This document shows positions 33,910 to 41,739 of a stretch of DNA of 64,000 nt, piece after piece. This DNA is from Thalassobacillus_A hwangdonensis (GTDB lineage: Bacteria; Bacillota; Bacilli; Bacillales; Halobacillaceae), in the NCBI RefSeq assembly GCF_042675915.1, contig NZ_JBHTKL010000005.1:186001-250000 (forward strand). Reading direction: 5' to 3'. The notes under the pieces are model-generated. The model worked only from the letters and a program-made list of their open reading frames with translations. It searched no databases and had not been told where the DNA came from. A program made the position numbers and the translations under genes. Each line of letters opens with the position of its first letter. Position 1 is the stretch's first letter.

Positions 33910-36240
33910 CTGGGTAACGAAATTCGCAAAGAACAGGACTATTTGGATAAGGTGATGGCGACGGTTGCGGAGCAAATCAGCGAGGTCGAGGCAGATACTT
34001 CAAAGCGTAAGGATGAAGTCATCACGATGCGGAAGCACTTCTGGGATGATCTCAAGGTGAACATGGATACGTTCGATGATTATCTTGAGACGATCATTGG
34101 GATGAGGCAGCAGGCGCAGGATCTGTCGGTCAGCCAGAGTACGCACCGATACGCATCTGAACGGCTGAAGCGATTGAAGCGACTTGAAAAAACACCGTAC
34201 TTCGGCCGAATTGATTTTCATGAAGAGGGTACGGAGGCTGCAGAGGAAATCCGTATCGGTGTTTCGACGCTGATGGAGGAAGCGAATGATGACATCCTCA
34301 TTTATGATTGGCGGGCGCCGGTGTCGAGTGTCTATTATGATTACCCTCCTGGCTCAGCGGCATATGACACTCCTGAAGGCATGATTGAGGGAGAACTTGA
34401 GAAGAAATATCAGTATATCATCAAGGGTGGAACACTTGAGTCGATGTTCGATACGAGCATCACGATCGGCGATGAGATCCTCCAGCAAGTGCTTGGTCAA
34501 GGGTCGAACCCATACATGCACAGCATCGTCGCGACTATTCAGCGTGAGCAGAACAAGATCATCCGTCACGACCGGAAAAAGCTCCTGATCGTTCAGGGGG
34601 CTGCGGGAAGCGGAAAGACGTCGGCAGCGTTGCAGCGGATTGCGTACATCCTTTATAAATACCGGGAAACGCTGCTGGCAAGCGAGATCGTCCTGTTTTC
34701 TCCGAACCAGATGTTCAGCAGCTACGTGTCACATGTGTTGCCTGAGCTTGGTGAAGAGAATATGCAGCAGGAGACGTTCCAGGGGTATTTGGAGTACCGG
34801 CTTGGCGACAGCTTTGATGTTGAGGACCCGTATGATCAGTTGGAGTACTTGCTGGAGGGTACGGATGATCCTTTTTATAAAACAAGGAAAGCGAGTATCG
34901 CGTTCAAGTCTTCGGCAAGCTTTTTTGATGCGATCAGAGGGTATCAGAAGGCATTGGAAACCGCGGGGATGATTTTTAAAGGCCTTCGCTTCCGTGGGGA
35001 GATGCTTGTTTCGGCGGTAGAGATCAGTGAGTATTTTTACAGTAACGATACGTCGCTTACGTTCCCACATCGAATTGAGCGGCTGGGGGACTGGTTGCTG
35101 AAATTGATTGAGGAGACGGAGGAAAAAGAGAAGCAGAAGTCCTGGGTGCAGGAAGAAATCGAGCTGCTTAGTAAGGATGAGCTGCAGCAGGTGTTTAAGA
35201 AAATACAAAAATCAGAGGATGCGGATGAGGATTCCTTTGATTTTCATGATAAAGAAAAAGAGCTTTTGGTGCGTATGGTGGTTCGTCGCAGGTTGAAGCC
35301 ATTGCGTGAAAAGGTGAAAAGACTTCAATTCATCAACATGAAAAAGCTGTATTGGCAGCTGTTTGACGGAAAGGTTGAGTCACTCGGCGGATTCGAGCTT
35401 CCAGAGGCATGGATTGAGGTTTGCGCTATAACGAAGGAGAGTCTGGCGAATGGGAGGTTGTTTCAGGAAGATGCCACACCTTACTTGTTACTGCAGGAAC
35501 TGATCCAAGGTTTCCATTCCAATACGGCCATCAAGCACGTCTTCATCGATGAAGCGCAGGATTACTCCGTGTTCCAGTTTGAATTCTTGCGGAGATTGTT
35601 CCCGGCAGCGCGGATGACGGTTCTCGGTGACTTTAATCAGGCGATCTTCGCACATTCGGATCACTTTGAAGATTTTCATTCGCTCACCGGACTGTATGGT
35701 GAAGAAGAGACCGAGAGCATCATTTTGGAGCGAAGTTACCGGTCAACGAAGCAAATTATCGAATTTACCCGTGAGCTCATTCCTGAAGGTCAGCAGATCA
35801 AGGCGTTTGAGCGAGAAGGGGAGAAGCCGGAGCTTTCAGTGGTGCCAGATCAGGGGGCATTGAACCGTGAAATTGCTGGTGAGGTGAACCGATTGAAGGA
35901 ACGTGGTGCTTCGACGGTTGCGGTTATCTGTAAGTCTGCTGCAGAAAGTGAGCGTGCATTTGAAGCTCTTCGAGGGCTGGATGGAGTGAAGCTCGTGCGG
36001 AAGAACAGTGATGAGTATGAAAGAGGTGTAGTGGTGATCCCGGCTTATCTTGCCAAGGGGATCGAGTTTGATGCGGTTATCATTTATAACGCTTCGAATG
36101 AAGTCTATAGCGAGGAAAGCCTGCGACGGTTGTTCTATACTGCGTGTACGCGTGCGATGCATCATCTGCATTTGTATAGTGTCGGGAAGCCGAGCGCTTT
36201 TTTGACAGATAGAAGTGAGGAATTTATCATACAGAAATAA
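33910..36240 (+). CDS. helD: HelD-type RNA polymerase recycling helicase, apparent CTG start
   Basis: The 776 aa protein starts with an N-terminal coiled-coil arm (about 1-70). UvrD/Rep motifs follow: GAAGSGKTSAAL (I), FIDEAQDYS (II), LGDFNQAIF (III), RSYRSTKQI (IV), AYLAKGIEFDAVII (V) and YTACTRAMH (VI). HelD frees stalled RNA polymerase from DNA. CTG 33910 is six bases after 'aaggaggg'. The first standard in-frame start (TTG 33943) would cut conserved residues and has no ribosome site. Confidence 0.88.
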   Translation: MGNEIRKEQDYLDKVMATVAEQISEVEADTSKRKDEVITMRKHFWDDLKVNMDTFDDYLETIIGMRQQAQDLSVSQSTHRYASERLKRLKRLEKTPYFGRIDFHEEGTEAAEEIRIGVSTLMEEANDDILIYDWRAPVSSVYYDYPPGSAAYDTPEGMIEGELEKKYQYIIKGGTLESMFDTSITIGDEILQQVLGQGSNPYMHSIVATIQREQNKIIRHDRKKLLIVQGAAGSGKTSAALQRIAYILYKYRETLLASEIVLFSPNQMFSSYVSHVLPELGEENMQQETFQGYLEYRLGDSFDVEDPYDQLEYLLEGTDDPFYKTRKASIAFKSSASFFDAIRGYQKALETAGMIFKGLRFRGEMLVSAVEISEYFYSNDTSLTFPHRIERLGDWLLKLIEETEEKEKQKSWVQEEIELLSKDELQQVFKKIQKSEDADEDSFDFHDKEKELLVRMVVRRRLKPLREKVKRLQFINMKKLYWQLFDGKVESLGGFELPEAWIEVCAITKESLANGRLFQEDATPYLLLQELIQGFHSNTAIKHVFIDEAQDYSVFQFEFLRRLFPAARMTVLGDFNQAIFAHSDHFEDFHSLTGLYGEEETESIILERSYRSTKQIIEFTRELIPEGQQIKAFEREGEKPELSVVPDQGALNREIAGEVNRLKERGASTVAVICKSAAESERAFEALRGLDGVKLVRKNSDEYERGVVVIPAYLAKGIEFDAVIIYNASNEVYSEESLRRLFYTACTRAMHHLHLYSVGKPSAFLTDRSEEFIIQK

Positions 36241-36244
36241 TCGT

Positions 36245-36286
36245 AATGGTGTCGTATCCCCAGTAAGAGGGGGCGGCGCCATTTTT
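36245..36286 (+). terminator. Terminator of helD
   Basis: AATGGTGTCG and CCCC pair with GGGG and CGGCGCCATT, followed by TTTT. Confidence 0.7.
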
Positions 36287-36295
36287 ATCTGATTA

Positions 36296-36388
36296 AAGAT
36301 TGTGGTTTTCTGTTTAAAAGGTGCGGTTTACTGATTGAACCAGGGTGGATACTGATTAAAAAGCTGGATTTACTGATTAAACCCTGGA
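36296..36388. repeat. Degenerate tandem repeat, about 21-base unit (TACTGATTAAA)
   Basis: Five units begin with variants of 'ttTACTGATTAAA' spaced 20-22 bases apart, with variable sequence between. The same repeat is at 45843-45960. No coding potential. Confidence 0.7.
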
Positions 36389-36465
36389 ATCGAGCGTTAG
36401 GTGAGCGGGCTTCAGCACGTGCATTATGATAATATCGAGTAAAAGAACCATTAGGAGGAATCGAT

Positions 36466-36837
36466 ATGGAAACTCTTCAGGAATACTTAGCGGGCATCGA
36501 CAACCCCGATCATCGTGAACGAGCGGAAGAAGTGTTGAACTGGGTGCAGGAGACATTCCTGCAGCTGGAACCGGTCATCAAGTGGAATACGCCGATGTTC
36601 ACCGACCATGGTACGTTCATCATCGGTATCGATCATGCGAAGCAGCATATGAGCTTCGCACCCGAGGAAGTTGCGATGGAACGTTTTTCTGATGCGATTG
36701 CAGAAGCGGGCTACAGCGCTACGAAGGGACTTTTCCGAATCAAGTGGAAACAGCCGGTGGATTACGATCTTCTCGAAAAAATCATTGCGTTCAATATTGA
36801 GGATAAGGCTGAATATACTGCGTTTTGGCGGAAGTAA
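36466..36837 (+). CDS. DUF1801 protein, frataxin-like iron chaperone (YdhG/Fra type)
   Basis: ATG follows 'ttaggaggaatcgat'. At 123 aa it has the same length as Bacillus Fra (YdhG), which supplies iron for Fe-S assembly. Typical residues: 'VIKWNTPMFTDHGTFIIGIDHAKQHMSFAPE' and the 'FRIKWKQPVDYDLLEKIIAFNI' end. A clear paralogue is at 43058-43429. Iron binding is assumed from the family. Confidence 0.83.
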   Translation: METLQEYLAGIDNPDHRERAEEVLNWVQETFLQLEPVIKWNTPMFTDHGTFIIGIDHAKQHMSFAPEEVAMERFSDAIAEAGYSATKGLFRIKWKQPVDYDLLEKIIAFNIEDKAEYTAFWRK

Positions 36838-36845
36838 CAGATACT

Positions 36846-36870
36846 AAAAAGAGCCTGGAATTCCAGGCTC
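36846..36870 (-). terminator. Terminator for the minus-strand lipoprotein
   Basis: Perfect palindrome GAGCCTGGAATTCCAGGCTC, followed on the minus strand by TTTTT. Confidence 0.75.
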
Positions 36871-36882
36871 CAAGATCAATCC

Positions 36883-37413
36883 TTATATTCCGTAGTTCAA
36901 AGCCTCATAAAGCTCTTCGGAATTGTAATAGTGAACGCCAGTAATCTTCCCCTCATCATTGGCGTCTGCTATCCCTCGAAAATCCACTGTGTCGCTTTCA
37001 TTACTTTCGATATTCGTGTAGGTCACTTTAACAGTGAAGTTGTAGGAGTTCTTTTCTTCATCTCTTACTTCGAGCTCGATTTCTTCCACTTCCAGCTTAT
37101 ATTCAGGGTGCGCCATTCGGAGGAACTCCGTGGCCATAAGGCTTTTCCCAACAAAGTTCTCAAAAAAACGATCAGACAAATACGGTTTGAAATGTTCAAT
37201 TTTATATTCAGCGTACCTTTTTGCGGCCATTTCAAAATCTTTATCCTGGAAGTTCATGGCTTCAATAAATTCTTCATCAGGTCCGTTCAACATGGATTGT
37301 AAAAACGTGCGGATATTCTGTTCACTGACACTTTCTTCGTTTGAGTTTTCTGCGCAGCCTCCAGTCAGAAGGAACATTGCAGTCAATAAAATAAAATACA
37401 AATACTTAATGAT
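36883..37413 (-). CDS. Lipoprotein, about 176 aa, apparent ATC or ATT start
   Basis: The lipobox LLTGGC is clear. The only standard start before it (TTG 37401) is about 18 bases from 'aggggg' and gives a signal peptide without a basic start. ATC 37413 or ATT 37410 lie six and nine bases after that site and add the needed Lys (IIKYLYFILLTAMFLLTGGC). The mature domain is an alpha/beta NTF2-like or DUF4878-like fold (about 60-176). Confidence 0.65.
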   Translation of the reverse strand: MIKYLYFILLTAMFLLTGGCAENSNEESVSEQNIRTFLQSMLNGPDEEFIEAMNFQDKDFEMAAKRYAEYKIEHFKPYLSDRFFENFVGKSLMATEFLRMAHPEYKLEVEEIELEVRDEEKNSYNFTVKVTYTNIESNESDTVDFRGIADANDEGKITGVHYYNSEELYEALNYGI

Positions 37414-37427
37414 TTTGTGCCCCCTAA

Positions 37428-37601
37428 TTAACTAATCATCTTTTCAAAATTGGATAGTACTATGTGGGTGAAAATTAAAGAAAGCATAAAGACGATTGCG
37501 TGGTCATTTGTCGCGAGGACCGAGGTAACAGCGAGAAAGATCCCTGTTGAAAGAAGCACTAGCAACACTATGTAAAGGATGACGGCAATGATTTTAGTCA
37601 A
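37428..37601 (-). CDS. Small membrane protein, 57 aa
   Basis: TTG 37601 lies seven bases after 'caaagggg'; longer in-frame starts lack a ribosome site. Two transmembrane helices (about 4-27 and 34-50). It lies just upstream of the lipoprotein gene on the same strand. Confidence 0.6.
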   Translation of the reverse strand: MTKIIAVILYIVLLVLLSTGIFLAVTSVLATNDHAIVFMLSLIFTHIVLSNFEKMIS

Positions 37602-37735
37602 TTCTATTCCCCTTTGAATTAGTAGTATTATCCATTTTAACATAGTTAAGCTGGCATGTTTTTTACTCGTAGAAGGATATGATTCTAGGAAACTTTTAGT
37701 CATCTTATCCGTACTACATACCAGAGGTGATTAAT

Positions 37736-37909
37736 ATGTTTGGAGAAGAACCGAAGTGCATGAAGTGCGGAAATGAAATCGAAGGCGGCGAAATGGTATA
37801 TATCAAAATGCGTTATCCGAAAAGGAAGGGAATGACGGAAGTAAAAGCGTATTTAAAGAATGAGGGCAGATTTATTTGCGAAGATTGTTTTCAACAGAAC
37901 GGAGGCTGA
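37736..37909 (+). CDS. Small zinc-ribbon protein, 57 aa
   Basis: ATG 37736 follows 'gaggtgattaat'. Two CxxC pairs (CMKC at about 8-11, CEDC at about 50-53) would bind one zinc ion. Related Bacillaceae proteins are sometimes labelled as hydroxamate-transport associated without proof. The next gene starts two bases after the stop, so they are co-translated. Confidence 0.75.
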   Translation: MFGEEPKCMKCGNEIEGGEMVYIKMRYPKRKGMTEVKAYLKNEGRFICEDCFQQNGG

Positions 37910-37911
37910 TT

Positions 37912-38799
37912 ATGAAAAAGGTCGTTTTAGCCGGTGGAACCGGATTTATCGGCAAGTATTTTCAGAAGAAGTATGAAGCGCTAGGTTACGAAGTGAAGAT
38001 CATTTCCCGTCGGTCGGGGTTCATCTCATGGGATGATAGAACTGGGATTATCGAAGCGCTGGATGGAGCAGAGTTGCTGATCAATCTTGCGGGGAAATCG
38101 GTGAACTGCCGTTATAATACAAAAAACAAGAATGAAATTATGATGTCGAGGATTTTGACGACGCGGGTGCTTGGTGAATGTATTGCTGAGTGTGTGGAAC
38201 CACCTGAAGTCTGGATGAATTCCAGTACAGCGACGATTTATCGTCATGCAGAGGATCGGCCGATGACGGAAGCGTTTGGAGAAATCGGCGAAGGATTTTC
38301 CGTTAATGTCGCGACCAACTGGGAGGATACCTTCTTTTCGATGGAAACACCGAAGACGCGGAAGGTTGCACTTCGAACAGCAATCGTTTTAGGAGAAGAT
38401 GGTGGGGTGATGGAGCCTTACCGGAACCTCGTCAAATTTGGTCTTGGCGGCATTCAAGGCAGCGGGCGTCAAATGTTCAGCTGGATCCATATTGAAGATC
38501 TGTACCAGATTACCCGCTTTTTGCATGAACGGACGGAGCTGGAAGGAGTATTCAATTGTTCTGCACCGGAACCTGTGACGAATAAGGAATTGATGCAATT
38601 GATGAGGATCTATGGCGGTCGCTCGTTCGGCCTACCGGCACCGAAGTGGATGCTTGAGATTGGATCAGTGGCTATTCGGACAGAAACGGAGCTGGTATTG
38701 AAGAGTCGCTGGGTGATTCCGGAGCGGTTGCAGCAGGCCGGATTCACGTTCGCCTATCCTGATTTGGAAAGTACATTGGAGGATTTACTCGCGAAGTAG
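37912..38799 (+). CDS. TIGR01777-family NAD(P)-dependent epimerase (YfhF type)
   Basis: ATG 37912 follows 'ggagg'. The 295 aa protein has the Rossmann signature GGTGFIG (about 7-13), 'LINLAGKSVNCRY', 'NSSTATIYRH' and the C-terminal DUF1731 'VIPERLQQAGFTFAYPDLE'. It belongs to SDR nucleotide-sugar epimerase relatives of unknown substrate. Confidence 0.88.
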   Translation: MKKVVLAGGTGFIGKYFQKKYEALGYEVKIISRRSGFISWDDRTGIIEALDGAELLINLAGKSVNCRYNTKNKNEIMMSRILTTRVLGECIAECVEPPEVWMNSSTATIYRHAEDRPMTEAFGEIGEGFSVNVATNWEDTFFSMETPKTRKVALRTAIVLGEDGGVMEPYRNLVKFGLGGIQGSGRQMFSWIHIEDLYQITRFLHERTELEGVFNCSAPEPVTNKELMQLMRIYGGRSFGLPAPKWMLEIGSVAIRTETELVLKSRWVIPERLQQAGFTFAYPDLESTLEDLLAK

Positions 38800-38875
38800 A
38801 GGGAGTGCCAGGTGAAAACCTGGCTAAACCTGTATTCGTAGAATAAAGGAAAAGAAAACTTCGGGGGTGCTGGGA

Positions 38876-39073
38876 ATGTTTGAACGGTGGAAGCGAAAAA
38901 AAGAAAGAACAAGAAAAGCCAGAAAGCCTGAAGGATCTTACACGTGGTGGGACGGATTCTGGGATGTGCTCTTCTGGGTGCCGGAGCTTCTTATCCTCCC
39001 TTTCCGGCTGGTTTTCTTCGTGGTCAGAGTGATTGGCAGGGTGTTTCGGGATGTGTTTGATTTTACTCCATAA
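38876..39073 (+). CDS. Small basic membrane-associated protein, 65 aa
   Basis: ATG 38876 follows 'cgggggtgctggga'. A highly basic start (FERWKRKKERTRKARKP) is followed by an aromatic hydrophobic stretch (about 25-58). No family recognised. A GCCAGGT/ACCTGGC hairpin at 38808-38826 precedes it. Confidence 0.65.
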   Translation: MFERWKRKKERTRKARKPEGSYTWWDGFWDVLFWVPELLILPFRLVFFVVRVIGRVFRDVFDFTP

Positions 39074-39101
39074 CGAGGGTTACGGCTGGAAGGAGAGAAC
39101 A

Positions 39102-39311
39102 ATGGAAATCTATGTAGCTAGCTTTTTTTCAGCATTAATCATTTACATAACAGTACATTCAATGATTAAGGTGCTAACAATCGCTTTGAAAAGAAATGAA
39201 ATCACGAAGCGGAAGTTTAGACTTTATGTCGCTATGTCGATTGGAATTGGTTTGGCGGTTGCGGCAGTCTTGCCTTTAGGATATCGGGCATTGTTTGGGT
39301 GGATGCTTTGA
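39102..39311 (+). CDS. Small membrane protein, 69 aa
   Basis: ATG 39102 follows 'aaggagag'. Two transmembrane helices (about 5-25 and 44-64) with a basic loop (KRNEITKRKF). Function unknown. Confidence 0.65.
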   Translation: MEIYVASFFSALIIYITVHSMIKVLTIALKRNEITKRKFRLYVAMSIGIGLAVAAVLPLGYRALFGWML

Positions 39312-39351
39312 AGGGAGCTTCCACCCATTTTGATTTTTCTTCCATATTTAT

Positions 39352-39441
39352 CTTGTAATGCAAGGGTAATTGGAATATACTGTGTATATACCTTGCAATA
39401 CAAGGTAAGTTTTTTGCTTTAATGTCTTGCATTACAAGGTA
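39352..39441 (+). promoter_or_regulatory. PadR promoter with three operator copies
   Basis: Three palindromes of the form CTTG-N5-CAAG lie at 39352-39364, 39389-39407 (perfect TACCTTG/CAAGGTA arms) and 39425-39441. A promoter TTGTAA (39353-39358), 17 bases, TATACT (39376-39381) is overlapped at its -35 by the first copy. Autoregulation by the PadR gene that follows is likely. Confidence 0.75.
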
Positions 39442-39462
39442 AAAGGAAGGCGTGATGGAACA

Positions 39463-39801
39463 TTGTCGAGTAGCACTCAAATGTTGAAAGGGATCATCGA
39501 TGGCTGTCTACTAGCCATCATCAAAGAAGGAGAAATATATGGATACGAATTGGCCGCTAAATTAGAGGAATACGGATTCCACTCATTCAGTGAGGGTACG
39601 ATTTATCCGTTGCTGCTCCGGATGCAAAAAGAGAATTTATTAAGCACCACATTGAAAAAATCGACAGCCGGACCGAAACGGAAATATTACTCATTAACTG
39701 AAAAAGGGGAGCAGGAGCTGATCGCATTCAAAGAGCGTTGGGATCAGCTTAATAACTCAGTAAATAAAGTCCTAAAAAAGGGGGATGAGAAAATTGACTA
39801 A
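39463..39801 (+). CDS. PadR-family regulator 1
   Basis: I choose TTG 39463, the usual family start (SSSTQMLKGIIDGCLLAII). The 112 aa protein is a winged helix (IYGYELAAKLEEYGF, GTIYPLLLRMQKENLL, KYYSLTEKGEQEL). It precedes and overlaps a HAAS-type membrane partner, a common bacillar module. It would repress its own promoter. Confidence 0.85.
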   Translation: MSSSTQMLKGIIDGCLLAIIKEGEIYGYELAAKLEEYGFHSFSEGTIYPLLLRMQKENLLSTTLKKSTAGPKRKYYSLTEKGEQELIAFKERWDQLNNSVNKVLKKGDEKID

Positions 39802-40564
39802 TGAAGGTACGCTTTCACCTGAAAGCAAAAAGTTTCTCGAGAATTTACGTGTTTATTTATTTTCTAGTGGAAAAAATTCGGCTGAAATAGATGGAATTGT
39901 TGAAGAACTGGAGGACCATTTACTCGAAGCAGAAAGAAACGGAAAGCCGATTGAAAAAATCATCGGAAATTCACCCAAGGAATATATGGAGATGGTTTCT
40001 GAAGAAATGGTTGTCGACTATCGAGCGTGGATGAAATACATTTGCCTAATCCTGTTAGGGGCTTTTTCAATTACGGTTTTTCCTGATTTATTGAAGGGGA
40101 ATCTTTCTTATTCTGTATTGGAAATCGTCGGACATATCGTGATTGGAGTAATCTTCATCGGTACTGTCTTTGCAGGGTTTAAATATCTTTCTACTGGCAG
40201 TCAATCGGGTGTTAAGCATGGAATAGTGTTAGGAGTTATCGCTGCCGTTCCTATGTTGTTGTTTTTAAGTTTGTTTTACTTGGATCAGAGGATTGAAACG
40301 CCGATGGTCCAATTCGGTAGCACGGGAACTCTGGTAATTGGGATAGTAACCAGTTTGGTTATGATAGGAATGTCGATTTGGGCAAAAACATGGTTGCTGC
40401 TCATCATCGTACTATTTCTCACCTTGCCGGATTATATTCTGAAGCAGACATCCATGACGGATGAAACCCAACTGATTATAAGCTCGCTCGTTACTCTCGG
40501 TGGAATTGGGCTTTACTTACTCATTTCTTCCAAATTAGAAAAAGAAAAAGTGAATCACGGGTGA
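39794..40564 (+). CDS. HAAS-domain membrane protein, PadR partner
   Basis: TTG 39794 lies nine bases after 'aaaggggg'; ATG 39785 abuts that site and is less likely. The soluble N-terminal HAAS domain (about 10-75, 'LENLRVYLFSSGKNSAEIDGIVEELEDHLLEAERNG') may bind the PadR protein. Six transmembrane helices follow. It overlaps the regulator gene by eight bases. Confidence 0.8.
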   Translation: MTNEGTLSPESKKFLENLRVYLFSSGKNSAEIDGIVEELEDHLLEAERNGKPIEKIIGNSPKEYMEMVSEEMVVDYRAWMKYICLILLGAFSITVFPDLLKGNLSYSVLEIVGHIVIGVIFIGTVFAGFKYLSTGSQSGVKHGIVLGVIAAVPMLLFLSLFYLDQRIETPMVQFGSTGTLVIGIVTSLVMIGMSIWAKTWLLLIIVLFLTLPDYILKQTSMTDETQLIISSLVTLGGIGLYLLISSKLEKEKVNHG

Positions 40565-40587
40565 GTAAGAGATCTGTAGACTCACTA

Positions 40588-40636
40588 AATGCCAGACCTC
40601 CAATTGTAAACGCATAGGAGGTCTGGCATTATTTTT
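40588..40636. terminator. Bidirectional terminator
   Basis: Perfect 14-bp stem AATGCCAGACCTCC / GGAGGTCTGGCATT followed by ATTTTT, between convergent genes. Confidence 0.9.
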
Positions 40637-41114
40637 AATCAGTTATTTTAAGGTAGTAGAATTCAGCATTATCTACAGCACTTCGCAAATCAATGCTTGC
40701 ATCAATAACGATCGTTAAAGCAATGACACATGCTAATATGCCAGCAATGAACCCGCCATTCTTAAGTAGCTTCCGGTTCTTCTTATATAGGAAAATTAGT
40801 AATGACGCTGCAACTAAAAAGTACACTCCTGAGATCATAAGGGTTGTTAAAGCTCCTTGGCCTTCATTTACTGCCGTCCTGTAATCCTCTAGTACATCTT
40901 CATTTTCTTTACTTTCATCGACAATAGTTGAATTCCCTTTGTACCCTATCTCCCACACGAAGGCACCTTGCTCTTTTGTAACCACGTATGTATAACCTAT
41001 TACTTCGCCATCGCTGATGACTCCTGAGTAATCATTTGGGTCTTCTTCACTTTGGCCGCATGCTGCAAGTAGCAAAGTAATGAGAAGGAACGTAAATAAA
41101 CTATTTATCTTCAT
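40635..41114 (-). CDS. Lipoprotein with two C-terminal helices, 159 aa
   Basis: The signal peptide ends in the lipobox LLAAC. A short extracytoplasmic domain (about 25-90) is followed by transmembrane helices at about 91-110 and 119-140. Function unknown. Confidence 0.75.
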   Translation of the reverse strand: MKINSLFTFLLITLLLAACGQSEEDPNDYSGVISDGEVIGYTYVVTKEQGAFVWEIGYKGNSTIVDESKENEDVLEDYRTAVNEGQGALTTLMISGVYFLVAASLLIFLYKKNRKLLKNGGFIAGILACVIALTIVIDASIDLRSAVDNAEFYYLKITD

Positions 41115-41351
41115 TCTTATCGCCTACTTTTTCAAATTAGAAAGATACGTCTCCCTATTCTATCATGTATCAAAGCTTTATCATTGAACTTATTGGGGAT
41201 TTTGGCTCAGCTCTTGTGCAGGAAAAACAGCAGAGGAAATTGTTCCACGTGAAACGGGATTGGCTTTAACTGAGAATAAAGTGATTAACTAGTATTCAAC
41301 TTGAGTATCCAAAATAGGATGAGAAGTTATAAGGGAAAATTTCTTGTTTAT

Positions 41352-41387
41352 TATGTCACGTTGCGATATAGTCGAGGTGTGACATAG
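41352..41387 (+). promoter_or_regulatory. Probable PadR operator
   Basis: TATGTCAC (41352-41359) is followed by GTT and GCGATATA, a PadR-like imperfect palindrome (TATRTCRC-N3-GYGAYATA). A perfect inverted copy of the first arm, GTGACATA, lies at 41379-41386. It is directly upstream of the second PadR gene. Confidence 0.6.
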
Positions 41388-41400
41388 TGAGTGGAAGGTG

Positions 41401-41739
41401 ATGAAAATAAAGATAGAAAAAGTCCTGAAATCTTACATACCAATGACAGAAACGGCATTTTACATTCTTTTGTCTTTGAATGAACCGAAGCATGGATATG
41501 GAATTATCAAGCATGTAGAGGACGTGACGAACGGGCGGATCAGGCTTGGGTCGGGCACGGTCTACGGTACGTTGACGAAGATGCAGCGAGATGGAGTAAT
41601 CGCTGTTTATGCAGATAAAAAAAGAAAGAAGATGTATGAAATGACGGAAGTGGGGCGTCAATTGATCGAAAAGGAGATTACTCGGATCAAAGAGCTGCAC
41701 TCCAACGCGCTCCAATATGAGGAGGAGTTCAATGATTAA
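41401..41739 (+). CDS. PadR-family regulator 2
   Basis: The 112 aa winged-helix protein shows 'VLKSYIPMTETAFYILLSLNEPKHGYGIIKHVEDVTNG', 'GTVYGTLTKMQRDGVI' and 'KMYEMTEVGRQLI'. ATG 41401 sits very close to 'ggaagg'. Its end overlaps the start of the DUF2812 gene, as in many PadR/DUF2812 pairs. Confidence 0.86.
   Translation: MKIKIEKVLKSYIPMTETAFYILLSLNEPKHGYGIIKHVEDVTNGRIRLGSGTVYGTLTKMQRDGVIAVYADKKRKKMYEMTEVGRQLIEKEITRIKELHSNALQYEEEFND

Noticed and set aside
36296..36388. CRISPR array
   Set aside because: The repeats are only about 11 bases, degenerate, and the gaps too short for spacers; no cas genes are present. The same holds for 45843-45960 and 48110-48228.
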